Part shown: in pieces, positions 17,079 through 25,111 of the stretch | Position numbering within the stretch: position 1 is the stretch's first letter | Layout: every line of letters starts with the position of its first letter | From: Bradyrhizobium sp. RD5-C2 | GTDB lineage: Bacteria; Pseudomonadota; Alphaproteobacteria; Rhizobiales; Xanthobacteraceae | Length of the DNA: 64,000 nt | NCBI RefSeq assembly: GCF_019972155.1 | Contig: NZ_BOVL01000056.1 | Span: 153,817-217,816, forward strand | Direction of reading: 5' to 3' | Position numbers and translations under genes: made by a program | Notes under the pieces: model-generated | What the model saw: the letters and a program-made list of their open reading frames with translations, nothing else | Database searches by the model: none | What the model was told of the DNA's origin: nothing

Positions 17079-17333
17079 TCAGCGCTTCCGGCCCTGCTTG
17101 CGTGCGCCCTTCGGTGTTGCGGCGCTTGGCTTGGCTGCTTGCTGCAGTCCTGCTGTCTCCTGAAGTCTTGCGCTCCTGCGCAGCGCATCCTTCAGGTCGA
17201 TCGGAATACCGTGCTTCTTGAGGAGGTCGGCGAAGGCCTCGTCCGCGAGCTCCTGTAGCGTCGCCATCCGGTCGCGCCCAAGCTGCTTCAGCTTGTCGGC
17301 AGTATCGTCGTCAAACTCGATCAGCTTGCGCAA
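17079..17333 (-). CDS. small hypothetical protein, possible ribbon-helix-helix regulator
   Basis: 84 aa from a TTG start that has TTGGGAGCAATGCAAT upstream. The start RKLIEFDDDTADKLKQLGRDR followed by ATLQELADEAFADLLKKHG resembles the strand-helix-helix layout of RHH antitoxin-type DNA-binding proteins (strand about 2-7, helices about 9-20 and 25-40). The C-terminus is Lys/Arg-rich (PKGARKQGRKR). No toxin gene is adjacent. DNA binding is inference only; it is divergent from a secreted protein gene. Confidence 0.62.
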   Translation of the reverse strand: MRKLIEFDDDTADKLKQLGRDRMATLQELADEAFADLLKKHGIPIDLKDALRRSARLQETAGLQQAAKPSAATPKGARKQGRKR

Positions 17334-17420
17334 ATTGCATTGCTCCCAAACTGTATTGCCCCAACGCCTGTGGGAACCGGCGTTTTGCGGACCCGTTGAT
17401 GTCCGCAAGGGAGAATTGCC

Positions 17421-17732
17421 ATGCGCAAATTATCCGTCACCGCCGCGTTCGCGACAATCGCCATTCTGCTGGCGCCCACCGTTACCGTCGCCCAAGGTAC
17501 TGGAAGCGGCACCGGGATCGGCAGCCCCTCGTCAGCCAGCCCGACATCGCCGCAAGTCGCGTCACCGCCGCCCGGCACCAACAGCGCCGGCACGGCGCAA
17601 TCTGCCGGCCGGCTGAACACCAGTGAGGGCGTCACCACCGGCGCGGCGTCGAGCGAAAGCTTCGACAAGGCGATCGCCGACGAGAACAGGACGGTCGACC
17701 GCCGGGTCAACGGCATCTGCCGCGGCTGCTAA
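17421..17732 (+). CDS. small secreted protein, hypothetical
   Basis: 103 aa with a clear Sec signal peptide (MRKLSVTAAFATIAILLAPTVTVAQ, cleavage near residue 24). The mature part is low-complexity Gly/Ser/Pro-rich up to about residue 60, then a short conserved-looking segment ending RRVNGICRGC, a CxxC-like pair at the extreme C-terminus. The ribosome binding site AAGGGAGAATTGCC is strong. Function unknown. Confidence 0.75.
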   Translation: MRKLSVTAAFATIAILLAPTVTVAQGTGSGTGIGSPSSASPTSPQVASPPPGTNSAGTAQSAGRLNTSEGVTTGAASSESFDKAIADENRTVDRRVNGICRGC

Positions 17733-17888
17733 CATTTGGCGGCCGCGCCTTTGATGAACGCGGGTCGCGCAGATGTGAGCGTGACATGAGCGCGCGGCTG
17801 AAGCCGCGGTCCTACATTGAGTTAGCATGCGCGGGACGCGGCGGAGGAGGCTTGCAAAGAAAAGCCTTGGACAGAGGAGTGACGGGTG

Positions 17889-18377
17889 ATGTTGCGTAAA
17901 ACGATGATTGCCTTGCTGGCGACGGCCACGGTCGGCCTGTTCACGGTCGATGCCGCGTCGGCGGCGGGCGGTTTCCACGGTGGCGGCGGCTTTCACGGCG
18001 GTGGTGGCTTCCACGGTGGTGGTGGCTTTGGCGGCTTCCACGGTGGTGGCGGCGCTTTCCGCGCCATGGGCGCGGGCGGTGGCTTCCGGTCGGCTGCGAT
18101 CGGCGGCGGTTGGCACGGTGGAGGCTGGCACGGCGGAGGCTGGCATCGGCGCGGCTGGGGCTATCCGTTCGCGGCGGCCGCGATCGGCTTCGGCCTGGGC
18201 TACGGCGCCTACGATTACTATGACGGCTACTACGGCAACCCGTACTACGCCGGTTACGGCTACGATGACGGGTATGGCTACGGCTATGGATATGGTGACG
18301 GCGGCTGCTACGTCGTGCGCCGTCGCATGCTGACGCCCTATGGCTGGCAGGTCCGGCCCGTGCAGGTTTGCAACTAA
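17889..18377 (+). CDS. secreted glycine/histidine-rich repeat protein
   Basis: 162 aa from the ATG (a GTG one codon upstream is equally possible; AGAGGAGTGACGG precedes both). A signal peptide ends at ASAA near residue 23. The mature protein carries repeated GGFHGGG units (about residues 25-55), three HGGGW units, then a Tyr/Gly-rich region and a closing CYVVRRRMLTPYGWQVRPVQVC that contains two cysteines. Such Gly/His/Tyr-rich envelope proteins are common in Bradyrhizobium; metal binding by the His residues is possible but unproven. Confidence 0.82.
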   Translation: MLRKTMIALLATATVGLFTVDAASAAGGFHGGGGFHGGGGFHGGGGFGGFHGGGGAFRAMGAGGGFRSAAIGGGWHGGGWHGGGWHRRGWGYPFAAAAIGFGLGYGAYDYYDGYYGNPYYAGYGYDDGYGYGYGYGDGGCYVVRRRMLTPYGWQVRPVQVCN

Positions 18378-18579
18378 GACATCTGCTGACGCATGGCCGC
18401 TCCATTGGATCGCCATGCCGATGATGTTGGAATGATCGGCGCGGCCTCGGTGTTTTGATGCCGGGGCCGTCGCGCATTGGTATGCGGCTTGCACTGCATC
18501 GCAGCAGTCTGTGCGTGAACGCGTCGCGAAAACAAACGGTCCGGCTGCGATTGGAGCCGGGCCTCAGAGGATATCAGAG

Positions 18580-18729
18580 ATGCTGACCATTCCTGATCTG
18601 ACGTTGCTGTTCATGGTCGTTGTTTCGGGCCTCGCCATCGCATTCGTCTACATGCTCCACGAGCTCGAGCCGAGGCTTGCACGGCTGCGGCAGCGGGGCG
18701 AGCGCGTCTTGCGTGACCGCATCAGGTAG
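18580..18729 (+). CDS. small single-pass membrane protein (49 aa)
   Basis: Starts MLTIPDLTLLF after a CAGAGGATATCAGAG ribosome binding site. One transmembrane helix (LLFMVVVSGLAIAFVYML, about residues 8-25) is followed by a basic, helical tail (LEPRLARLRQRGERVLRDRIR). No family recognised. Small TM proteins of this kind often modulate membrane complexes, but nothing here identifies a partner. Confidence 0.55.
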   Translation: MLTIPDLTLLFMVVVSGLAIAFVYMLHELEPRLARLRQRGERVLRDRIR

Positions 18730-19126
18730 ACGGCAACGCGGATCGCTGCGGCTTCAGCCGTAGAGACATTGCGCGTGCGGAGCTGTCGCTCAGCACGGCG
18801 CGTTTTCGGGGTGCGCAATTCAGAGACGGGGAATTCACGGCCCCAAAAGAACAAGGCCGTCGACGTAGTATACCGTCAACGACCTTGCCAGCCCCGGATA
18901 TTGAAATCGGCTCACGCCATCCGGTGTTTAAGGATGACTCGGATTCGAAGTCGGATATGTGAACCAGTTCACAAAGTCCGGATTAATTCACGGTAACGGG
19001 CACTCTTGCGAGGCTGCTGTCGGCAGGCCTGGAGCTGGAAGTTCCACCTTAGGTCCTGATGTTGCTCGGGATTTGGCGCTTTTTGATGGCCGGGCCGGTG
19101 ACAGGGCGCTCGGCCGTCATCAATCC
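18730..19126. other. intergenic stretch with one imperfect hairpin
   Basis: No gene seen. AAGGCCGTCGACG at 18853-18865 pairs imperfectly with CGTCAACGACCTT ending at 18886, a possible terminator for the small membrane-protein gene, without a T-run. The remainder shows no clear motif. Confidence 0.5.
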
Positions 19127-19636
19127 TCAACCGCGCGATCTGTGGCGCTTCCGGTTGGCGCTCCGGGTGGCCTTCGACCGCTTGCGCGGCTCGGGCTCGG
19201 CGGCCGGCTCGTTGGCCTGCGCGCTCGCCAGCGACTGGCGCAGGCCCTCGACCTGTACGGTCAGTGCGGCGACCTGGTCGGACAGCTTCTTGGCGTCGGC
19301 CTGCTGCGCGGCAAACTGCTTGCGCATGCTTAGCAGCTGGTCCTGCACTTCCTGCAACTGGTCGATGGATTCCTGCTGGGTCACCTCCATGCCCTTGGTC
19401 TTTTCCACCAGGGCCTCGGAGACCTGCGCGGTCCGCGCCTGCAACTGACGGGCGGCGACCATCCGGTCAGTTTCCGGCACGTTGCCGCTGAAGCTGCGCC
19501 ACAGCGCGATCGAGCCGATCCCGAACAGCACGAGCACCAGTGCCACGGCGCCGATCGCGATCGGCTGCACGCCGATCAGGCTGCTGGCTTGTGCATTCCG
19601 GGGGGCAAGTTCGACCATGCGACCAGAACCGGACAT
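19127..19636 (-). CDS. membrane-anchored coiled-coil protein, hypothetical
   Basis: About 169 aa. One N-terminal transmembrane helix (PIAIGAVALVLVLFGIGSIALW) is followed by a long coiled-coil region rich in Gln, Glu and Leu (QQESIDQLQEVQDQLLSMRKQ through LTVQVEGLRQSLASAQ) and a very basic C-terminus (RKRSKATRSANRKRHRSRG). The exact start is uncertain among three in-frame candidates within 42 nt, none with a strong ribosome binding site. Function unknown; a structural or tethering role is only a guess. Confidence 0.65.
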   Translation of the reverse strand: MSGSGRMVELAPRNAQASSLIGVQPIAIGAVALVLVLFGIGSIALWRSFSGNVPETDRMVAARQLQARTAQVSEALVEKTKGMEVTQQESIDQLQEVQDQLLSMRKQFAAQQADAKKLSDQVAALTVQVEGLRQSLASAQANEPAAEPEPRKRSKATRSANRKRHRSRG

Positions 19637-19779
19637 CAATTGAAAGGTTCCGAATAGCACAACCTCGGCGCGGGCAAAACCCCCGGGGATTCAAGCAGGT
19701 GGCGAGGGGAGTGCAAAACTCGCCGCAAATTCCGGAGGCTTCTGCCTCAAAACGGGACTGTCCGGCGCGCGTCCGTGGT

Positions 19780-20319
19780 TCAGCCCGTCGGCGCGATCAG
19801 GCCGACCCTCATGTCCTTCGCCAGATAGACGCAAGCGCCGTCGGCCAGCACGCGGCCGTCGGCGATGCCCAGCACCAGCCGGCCGCGCCTGACCTGACGC
19901 ATGTCGATCTCGTAGCGCACGAGCCTGACGTCCGGCGTGATGTGGCCCCTGAACTTGACCTCGCCGGACCCGAGCGCGCGGCCTTTGCCCGGCGAGCCCG
20001 ACCAGCCGAGCCAGAAGCCGATGATCTGCCACATCGCGTCGAGCCCGAGGCAGCCGGGCATCACGGGGTCGCCGGCAAAGTGGCAGGCGAAGAACCAATG
20101 GTCCGGCGCAACGTCCAGTTCGGCGGCGACCCGGCCCTTGCCGAAGGCGCCGCCGTCGATGCCGATGTCGGTGATGCGATCCATCATCAGCATCGGTGGT
20201 GCCGGCAGCTGCGCATTGCCGGGGCCGAAATAGCCGCCCGCGCTCGAGCGAAGCAGATCTCCTCTCGTGTAGGACGATTGCGGTGTGTGAAAATCATGCG
20301 GGTTGAACAAGATGGCCAC
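19780..20319 (-). CDS. fabA: 3-hydroxydecanoyl-ACP dehydratase/isomerase
   Basis: FabA introduces the cis double bond for unsaturated fatty acids by dehydrating 3-hydroxydecanoyl-ACP and isomerising the product. At 179 aa it matches the family. FabA-specific stretches are SYTRGDLLRSSAGGYFGPG, LPAPPMLMMDRI, and the active-site segment CHFAGDPVMPGCLGLDAMWQ with catalytic His and Asp, followed by KGRALGSGEVKFRG. Unusually, no fabB lies next to it; instead a TetR gene is upstream, 24 nt away on the same strand, so the two are probably cotranscribed under the palindrome at 20988-21007. This may be a second, regulated FabA. Confidence 0.95.
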   Translation of the reverse strand: MAILFNPHDFHTPQSSYTRGDLLRSSAGGYFGPGNAQLPAPPMLMMDRITDIGIDGGAFGKGRVAAELDVAPDHWFFACHFAGDPVMPGCLGLDAMWQIIGFWLGWSGSPGKGRALGSGEVKFRGHITPDVRLVRYEIDMRQVRRGRLVLGIADGRVLADGACVYLAKDMRVGLIAPTG

Positions 20320-20343
20320 CGACCTTGGGGTTATGGTTGAACG

Positions 20344-20973
20344 TTAGGAGCGGCTGCGCCGCGTGGCTTTTGGCTTCACCGGCGGGGACTTGGCAGGCAG
20401 GCGCAGCGCCGCGGCCATGAACGCCCAGACGTCGCCGGTCAGCCTTGCCGGATCCGGCCGCCGGTCGGCCGTGAGCGCGCCGATCAGTGCCTGGCGGATG
20501 CCGCCGATCATCAGCGCGATGGCGAGGTGAGGGTCGAGGTTGCCGGGTACGATCCCGTCGCGCTGAGCGGCCTCGATCATTCGTGCCCCGGCTGCCAGCT
20601 GGCGGCTGGTGAAGGCGGTCTCGACATCAAGCACTTCGGGCGCCCGGCTCAGCGGTCCGATCACCAGCGGCGCAAACGGGTGCTCATAGTGAAACGCGAC
20701 ATAGGCGCCGATCCGCGCCTTCTCCCGGTCCGCCCAGTTGCTGGCGGACAGCTTGGCGCCGCCGAATGCGGCCTCATCGAGATGTTCATAGAAGTCTTCG
20801 ACCACGGCGGCGATCAGGCCGGCCTTCGATCCGAAGTGGTGATAGGCGAGCCCGACCGAGACTTGGGCCCGTCTCGCGACGGCCTGCATCTCGATATGCC
20901 CTTGGCCTTCGATCAGCTCCTCTTGGGCTGCCGAGAGCAGTCTCTCCCGTGTCCCCTGGCTCGTTGCGCTCAT
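20344..20973 (-). CDS. TetR/AcrR family transcriptional regulator
   Basis: 209-aa repressor-type protein. The N-terminal helix-turn-helix is visible as TRERLLSAAQEELIEGQGH followed by MQAVARRAQVSVGLAYHHFGSKAGLIAAVV (about residues 8-60). The C-terminal ligand-binding region is helical and ends in a basic tail (KPKATRRSRS). It is the first gene of a probable tetR-fabA transcript and divergent from a hypothetical gene, with a perfect palindrome 15-34 nt upstream of its start codon. By analogy with FabR and DesT, control of unsaturated fatty-acid synthesis is a reasonable inference; the ligand is unknown. Confidence 0.92.
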   Translation of the reverse strand: MSATSQGTRERLLSAAQEELIEGQGHIEMQAVARRAQVSVGLAYHHFGSKAGLIAAVVEDFYEHLDEAAFGGAKLSASNWADREKARIGAYVAFHYEHPFAPLVIGPLSRAPEVLDVETAFTSRQLAAGARMIEAAQRDGIVPGNLDPHLAIALMIGGIRQALIGALTADRRPDPARLTGDVWAFMAAALRLPAKSPPVKPKATRRSRS

Positions 20974-20987
20974 CGTCGGTTCATTGT

Positions 20988-21007
20988 TTGAATTGAATTC
21001 AATTCAA
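20988..21007. promoter_or_regulatory. perfect 20-bp palindromic operator, TTGAATTGAATTCAATTCAA
   Basis: Every base of the 20-mer is matched by its complement. It lies 15-34 nt upstream of tetR and about 68 nt upstream of the divergent gene at 21075, the ideal place for an autoregulatory TetR site. It is AT-rich in a GC-rich surrounding, which makes a chance palindrome of this length unlikely. Confidence 0.85.
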
Positions 21008-21074
21008 GCCGGCGGATGCTAGGATGTCAAGCCTGGGCGCCGAATGGCCGAGCGTGCCGGTGCGGGGCTAGCGA

Positions 21075-21485
21075 ATGGCGTTTGCGATCAAGACCGGGAT
21101 CTCCGAACCGCGGGCGAATGCGTTCATCTTCACTGCGCAGAAGACCATGTACGGCGGCAAGCTGATCGCGGCCGGCGACATCGTGTTCGTGTTCGCGAGC
21201 GAGAACGAGGGCGGCAACGGCCTGATCGCCCGCGCGGTGGTGACCTCAGCCGAACCGGTGCCGCGCAAGCCTGACATCGCCAGGCAGACGCCGCGGGTCA
21301 GTATCGCGGTCAGGCGCGTTGCGTTGGCGAAGCGGCCGCTGGGACGCGACGAGCTCAAGCGCTTCAAGGATTGGGACGACGGCCGGCCAGAGACCGAGCT
21401 CAACTTCAAGTTCTATCGCCAGGCCACCAATAAGATCGTCGGCATCATGGACGAGACGGCGGCGTTCCTCGATCGGTTCTTCTGA
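21075..21485 (+). CDS. conserved hypothetical protein divergent from tetR-fabA
   Basis: 136-aa cytoplasmic protein. The first half looks like a small beta-barrel (FIFTAQKTMYGGKLIAAGDIVFVFASENEGGNGLIARAVV), reminiscent of PUA/EVE-like nucleotide- or RNA-binding folds, and the second half is helical with conserved-looking KRFKDWDDGRPETELNFKFYRQATNKIVGI. This match is a fold impression only. It shares its promoter region with tetR, so it may belong to the same regulon. A perfect hairpin follows its stop at 21516-21545. Confidence 0.72.
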   Translation: MAFAIKTGISEPRANAFIFTAQKTMYGGKLIAAGDIVFVFASENEGGNGLIARAVVTSAEPVPRKPDIARQTPRVSIAVRRVALAKRPLGRDELKRFKDWDDGRPETELNFKFYRQATNKIVGIMDETAAFLDRFF

Positions 21486-21515
21486 TCGGCCACAGCCGTG
21501 TCCCCGCAAAAAGTT

Positions 21516-21545
21516 GCGGCCAGCCTTTGGGGGAAGGCTGGCCGC
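21516..21545 (+). terminator. stem-loop, perfect 12-bp GCGGCCAGCCTT stem
   Basis: GCGGCCAGCCTT (21516-21527) pairs with AAGGCTGGCCGC (21534-21545) around a TGGGGG loop, 31 nt after the stop of the preceding gene. There is no T-run, so the termination strength is uncertain. It also lies 3' of the convergent peptidase gene. Confidence 0.6.
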
Positions 21546-21615
21546 GCGCGAACCGGTCTGGGACGGGGAGGGGTGGGGATGTGACCGGGTCGCGAACTCG
21601 ATTCCTTGTTGCCGC

Positions 21616-22230
21616 TCAGCGCGAGCTTGCGGTTGAAACTGCCGGGCGGTTGTCACCGAGCGAGACCCACACATTGGGATCGCTCTGCGATTGCCGCTTG
21701 ACGAAGCGGTAGCCGGTCTCCGTCCAGGCGACGATGCTCTCGTTCTGGTTATCGAGCACGAACTCGCCCTTGTCGGTCTTCACCGTCAGCACCGCGTGGC
21801 CTTCGCCCTTCTTGTCGCGCACCACCGTGATCAGCAGCGCCTCGCGCGGCCAGCCGGCATCCATCAGCATCTTACGCTTCAGGAGCACGTAGTCCTCGCA
21901 GTCGCCGTAACCGTCAGTCGGCAACGACCATTTCTCGATCACGCCCCAATGATCCATGTCGGTCATCGGCTTGATGGATTCGTTGACCCACTTGTTGACC
22001 CGCACGAGGTCGCGCCAAGCGGTCTGCGACAACACGATGTCGCGTGGTTGCGTCTTGCCGCCGCGGCACTCGGCGGGATTGTCGGTGCAGAATTCGACCC
22101 AGCCGATCGGCGAGCGCGCAACGTCACCCAGGCTGGCGTAGACCACGTCGCCGGCCTTGGCCGACACGCACGTCGCAAACAGAATGGCGGCAACCGCCAA
22201 ACCTTTCCCCTGTCCCCTGAACCCAAACAT
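21616..22230 (-). CDS. transglutaminase-like cysteine peptidase (BTLCP family), exported
   Basis: 204 aa from the ATG (MFGFRGQG), with a Sec signal peptide ending near SAKA. The mature domain matches the bacterial transglutaminase-like cysteine proteinase family: catalytic Cys in YGDCEDYVLLK, His in GEGHAVLTVKT, Asp in FVLDNQNES. In other bacteria, LapG-type members of this superfamily cleave surface adhesins under c-di-GMP control; here there is no LapD partner next door, so that role is only a possibility. AGGGGGCCACG-like purines precede the start. Confidence 0.88.
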   Translation of the reverse strand: MFGFRGQGKGLAVAAILFATCVSAKAGDVVYASLGDVARSPIGWVEFCTDNPAECRGGKTQPRDIVLSQTAWRDLVRVNKWVNESIKPMTDMDHWGVIEKWSLPTDGYGDCEDYVLLKRKMLMDAGWPREALLITVVRDKKGEGHAVLTVKTDKGEFVLDNQNESIVAWTETGYRFVKRQSQSDPNVWVSLGDNRPAVSTASSR

Positions 22231-22562
22231 CGTGGCCCCCGTTCTTCTTGTTGGGACCACGTTTCGCACAAAGCTTTTGCGCCGCCGCTAAGTGCGTGAA
22301 GTAGATTTGACGCGAATACTGGTAAAAGCTGCGGCGAATTCGATCTTTACTTGAATCGAATTCTCGTAAAATTTGAAACAACTGCAATTGATTCAAATTT
22401 TATCTATTAACGCGGCAAGCGCTGCGCCTGCACGGTTTGTTGCCTCAAACGCTCCGGCCGTTAACCGCCGATTTCACGGCGCCAAACGCCGCGAAGGCGG
22501 CCACCGGTGCACCGGAGGCCGCCTTCGCGGGCTGAGAACGGGGTCTTGAGCGGTTTTCCGCT
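22231..22562. other. AT-rich intergenic region with two inverted repeats
   Basis: Upstream of the peptidase gene and downstream of the double PilZ gene, both on the minus strand. GAATTCGAT at 22336-22344 is inverted as ATCGAATTC at 22355-22363, with an 11-nt loop, in a locally AT-rich segment that could hold the peptidase promoter and an operator. A strong hairpin lies at 22491-22528. No open gene is seen. Confidence 0.55.
22491..22528 (-). terminator. stem-loop downstream of the double PilZ gene
   Basis: GCGAAGGCGGCC pairs perfectly with GGCCGCCTTCGC around a 14-nt loop that itself contains GGTGCACC. It starts 34 nt beyond the stop codon. No uridine tract follows. Confidence 0.65.
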
Positions 22563-23180
22563 TTACCTGGCGGTAACGCTCTCTTCGAGCGTTTCCGCAG
22601 ACTGCTCGTGGACGAACTCGAGCGCGAAGCCTTCCTCGAGATTTCGCACCACGCGGGCCTGCACCCGGCCGAGCATCACCAGCGACTTCAGCGGCGGGCG
22701 GTTCTCGGCGGCAATGGCGGCACCGGACAAGGAAAGGTCGATGATGCGGCAGGTCATCCGCGTGCCGTCTTCCTGGGTGAGCAGGGCGATCGGGTTGCGC
22801 GGCACGATACGGTCGTGGCGGCGATCCTCGGGCAGATTGAGGATGTCGCGGTTGGCGAGCCAGGTGAGCTGGGCGGCGAGCTTGTCGCGCTTGCGCGCGG
22901 TCGCGCCGATCGTCATCGCAAAGCCGTTGTCGATGATGCGGGTGATGCGGCCCTCGACCCGGCCGATATGGTCGAGATAGGCGATCACGCGGTCGCCGAC
23001 ATTGCCGATGCCGGGTGCCAGCAAGGCGAGGCCGCCCGGGGACATGTTGATAATCTGACAGGGAAACTCGCGCCGGTCGGGCAGCATGTAGCGGCCGAGC
23101 AGGTGCACCTTGACGCGCTGGAAGCGCCGCCGCTCCTCGGCAACGGGGACGACGGTAGTTTTCTTCTGTGCAAACGACAT
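22563..23180 (-). CDS. tandem PilZ domain protein
   Basis: 205 aa with two PilZ-like modules. Module 1 has the basic RRRFQRVKVHLLGRY near residues 17-31 and NMSPGGLALL near residue 45. Module 2, about residues 115-195, has the arginine-containing RRHDRIVPRNP and DLSLSGAAIAAE. Both motifs needed for c-di-GMP binding are recognisable in each half. No other domain is attached, so it is likely a soluble c-di-GMP receptor adaptor. The start MSFAQKKT is favoured over an upstream in-frame codon. Neighbours give no target. Confidence 0.85.
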   Translation of the reverse strand: MSFAQKKTTVVPVAEERRRFQRVKVHLLGRYMLPDRREFPCQIINMSPGGLALLAPGIGNVGDRVIAYLDHIGRVEGRITRIIDNGFAMTIGATARKRDKLAAQLTWLANRDILNLPEDRRHDRIVPRNPIALLTQEDGTRMTCRIIDLSLSGAAIAAENRPPLKSLVMLGRVQARVVRNLEEGFALEFVHEQSAETLEESVTAR

Positions 23181-23329
23181 CACAACAAACCCGACCACCG
23201 TCCATCCGGAGCCCCGACGACCCTAAGGCTGATAGGGTTAACGGGGCGTTACGGTTGTGAAAGGGAACCCGGACACGGTGCGAGAGCGATGAGCGAAGCT
23301 CACGTGCGCCGTACCTGGGGACGATAGGC

Positions 23330-24868
23330 TCATTCAGATGCCGCGTCAGGTTCTCCGAACCATCGCGCTGCGGCTTGAGCAGCCTCCTCCCGATCCGGTT
23401 CGATGTCTGTGGCCCAACCCACAAACCCGTCGGGACGCACCAGCACCGCGCACAAACCCAGCCGATCCCCGGCATCGCTTGCGACATAGTTGAACCGCCC
23501 GCGCCAGCGATCGGCCAGCGCGCGCAGGGGAGAGCTCGGCGCGAAGTCGAGCAGCAGGCCGCGCCCGTCTCTGAGCAGTTCGCCGAGCCGCATCCCGCAG
23601 GCGAGCTCGAAGTCGGGTGCGCTGCGACCCACCAGCGGATGGCCGCCGCCAAGATCGTAGCGCAGCGAAACGCCCCAGACGCGCTCGGCAAAATACGTCG
23701 CGCCGTCCTCCGTCGCGATCAGGTCGCGAATGATGGCTTCGAGCGCGCGTGAGCTTCGGCTCGGCCGCATCAGCGCGACCTGGGCGCGCGACCAGTCCAG
23801 GATCTGCGCACCCACCGGATGCCGTTCACTGCAATAGCTGTCGAGCAGATTCGTCGGCGCGTCGCCGCGGATCGTGGCCGCGAGCTTCCAGCCGAGATTC
23901 ATCGCATCGCCAAGCCCGAGGTTGAGCCCCTGGCCGCCGAGCGGGGAATGGATGTGCGCGGCGTCGCCGGCGAGCAGCACGCGTCCGTTCCGGTAAGCCG
24001 TCGCCTGACAGGCGCGATCCGTCCAGGTGGTAGCAAGCTGGAGGGCTGTCAGTGTGACGTCTGTACCGGAGACGCGGCGCAACACCGTCTGCACATGCTC
24101 GCGCGTGACCTCTTGGGTGCGGTGGAAGGCGCCGCCGTCGAAGTCGACCATCGCGATGGTGCCGGGACGCGCATACGTGTACATGCCCGTCGGCGTGTAG
24201 TGGCGGCCGGGGCGGAGCTCGTTCGGATCAGCGATCTCGACCTCGACCGAATAGCCGGTGAACTCGGGATCGGTGCCGACAAACTCAAAGCCGCCCGCCT
24301 TGCGCACAATGCTGCGGCCGCCGTCGCAACCGACCAGCCAGCGTCCATGAACCGTCTCGCCGCCGGCGCGAACGGTGACGCCGTCATTCGACTGATCGAA
24401 CGCCTCGACGCCCGCGCCGCGCCTGATCTCGACGCCGCTCGCGATCGCGCGCGCGGCGAGTGCGGCTTCGAGCGCCTCCATGTCGACCGCCATGCTGGTG
24501 CCGGCCGGACCCGGCAGGCGATACGACCATTTCGACGTGTCGATATCGTCGTGATAAAACTGGATGCCGGCGAAATGGCCGGCCGGGCGGCGCGGCTGCT
24601 GCATCCAATGCGTGCCGTTCGACGCGTCATCCTTCGTACGCTGCAGCGCCGCGATGTCGTCCAGCATCCCGCGACGATAGAGGGCCTCGATGGTGGGCGC
24701 CGAGAGGCCGCGCATCCCGAACGGCAGCCGTTTCAACGGCGAGCGCGGGTCCGCGGCCTGCTCGAGCACCAGGACTGAGAGCTTTGCGAGCCGCAACTCG
24801 CAGGCAAGCAGCAGGCCGACCGGGCCGGCGCCGGCGATCACGACATCATGGGGGAGGGGGTGGTGCAT
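23330..24868 (-). CDS. FAD-dependent aromatic monooxygenase (PheA/MhpA/Rox type)
   Basis: 512-aa class A flavoprotein. FAD fingerprint AGAGPVGLLLA is near residues 12-22, the DG motif CDGGRSIVRKAGG near 185, and the GD motif LLAGDAAHIHSPLGGQGLNLGL near 280-300. A C-terminal thioredoxin-like domain (from about residue 400, RSAPDFELACG...) is typical of the phenol-hydroxylase branch. Start ATG is set by a perfect AAAGGAGCAGTTC ribosome binding site. The substrate could be a phenol, a phenylpropanoid or a rifamycin-like aromatic; no pathway genes adjoin to decide. Confidence 0.9.
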   Translation of the reverse strand: MHHPLPHDVVIAGAGPVGLLLACELRLAKLSVLVLEQAADPRSPLKRLPFGMRGLSAPTIEALYRRGMLDDIAALQRTKDDASNGTHWMQQPRRPAGHFAGIQFYHDDIDTSKWSYRLPGPAGTSMAVDMEALEAALAARAIASGVEIRRGAGVEAFDQSNDGVTVRAGGETVHGRWLVGCDGGRSIVRKAGGFEFVGTDPEFTGYSVEVEIADPNELRPGRHYTPTGMYTYARPGTIAMVDFDGGAFHRTQEVTREHVQTVLRRVSGTDVTLTALQLATTWTDRACQATAYRNGRVLLAGDAAHIHSPLGGQGLNLGLGDAMNLGWKLAATIRGDAPTNLLDSYCSERHPVGAQILDWSRAQVALMRPSRSSRALEAIIRDLIATEDGATYFAERVWGVSLRYDLGGGHPLVGRSAPDFELACGMRLGELLRDGRGLLLDFAPSSPLRALADRWRGRFNYVASDAGDRLGLCAVLVRPDGFVGWATDIEPDREEAAQAAARWFGEPDAASE

Positions 24869-25111
24869 GAACTGCTCCTTTGTCGATGTTCGACCGGAGC
24901 GGTTCGTCGGGTTGAGAACCACACGGACGAACAATGGACGCTTCGACAGCGTCCGGTGTTCGTCGTGGGGATCTCGTGCACGAGGCAGTAGACCAGAGCT
25001 TTCGCTTCGTTTGCGAAAGGACTTGGGCTTACCAAACCGAGTCTGCCTTTTCCGACACCGGCGATATAGCCGCGTCGCGGCAGATCCGCAATGGCGATCT
25101 GTGCGTGCGGG

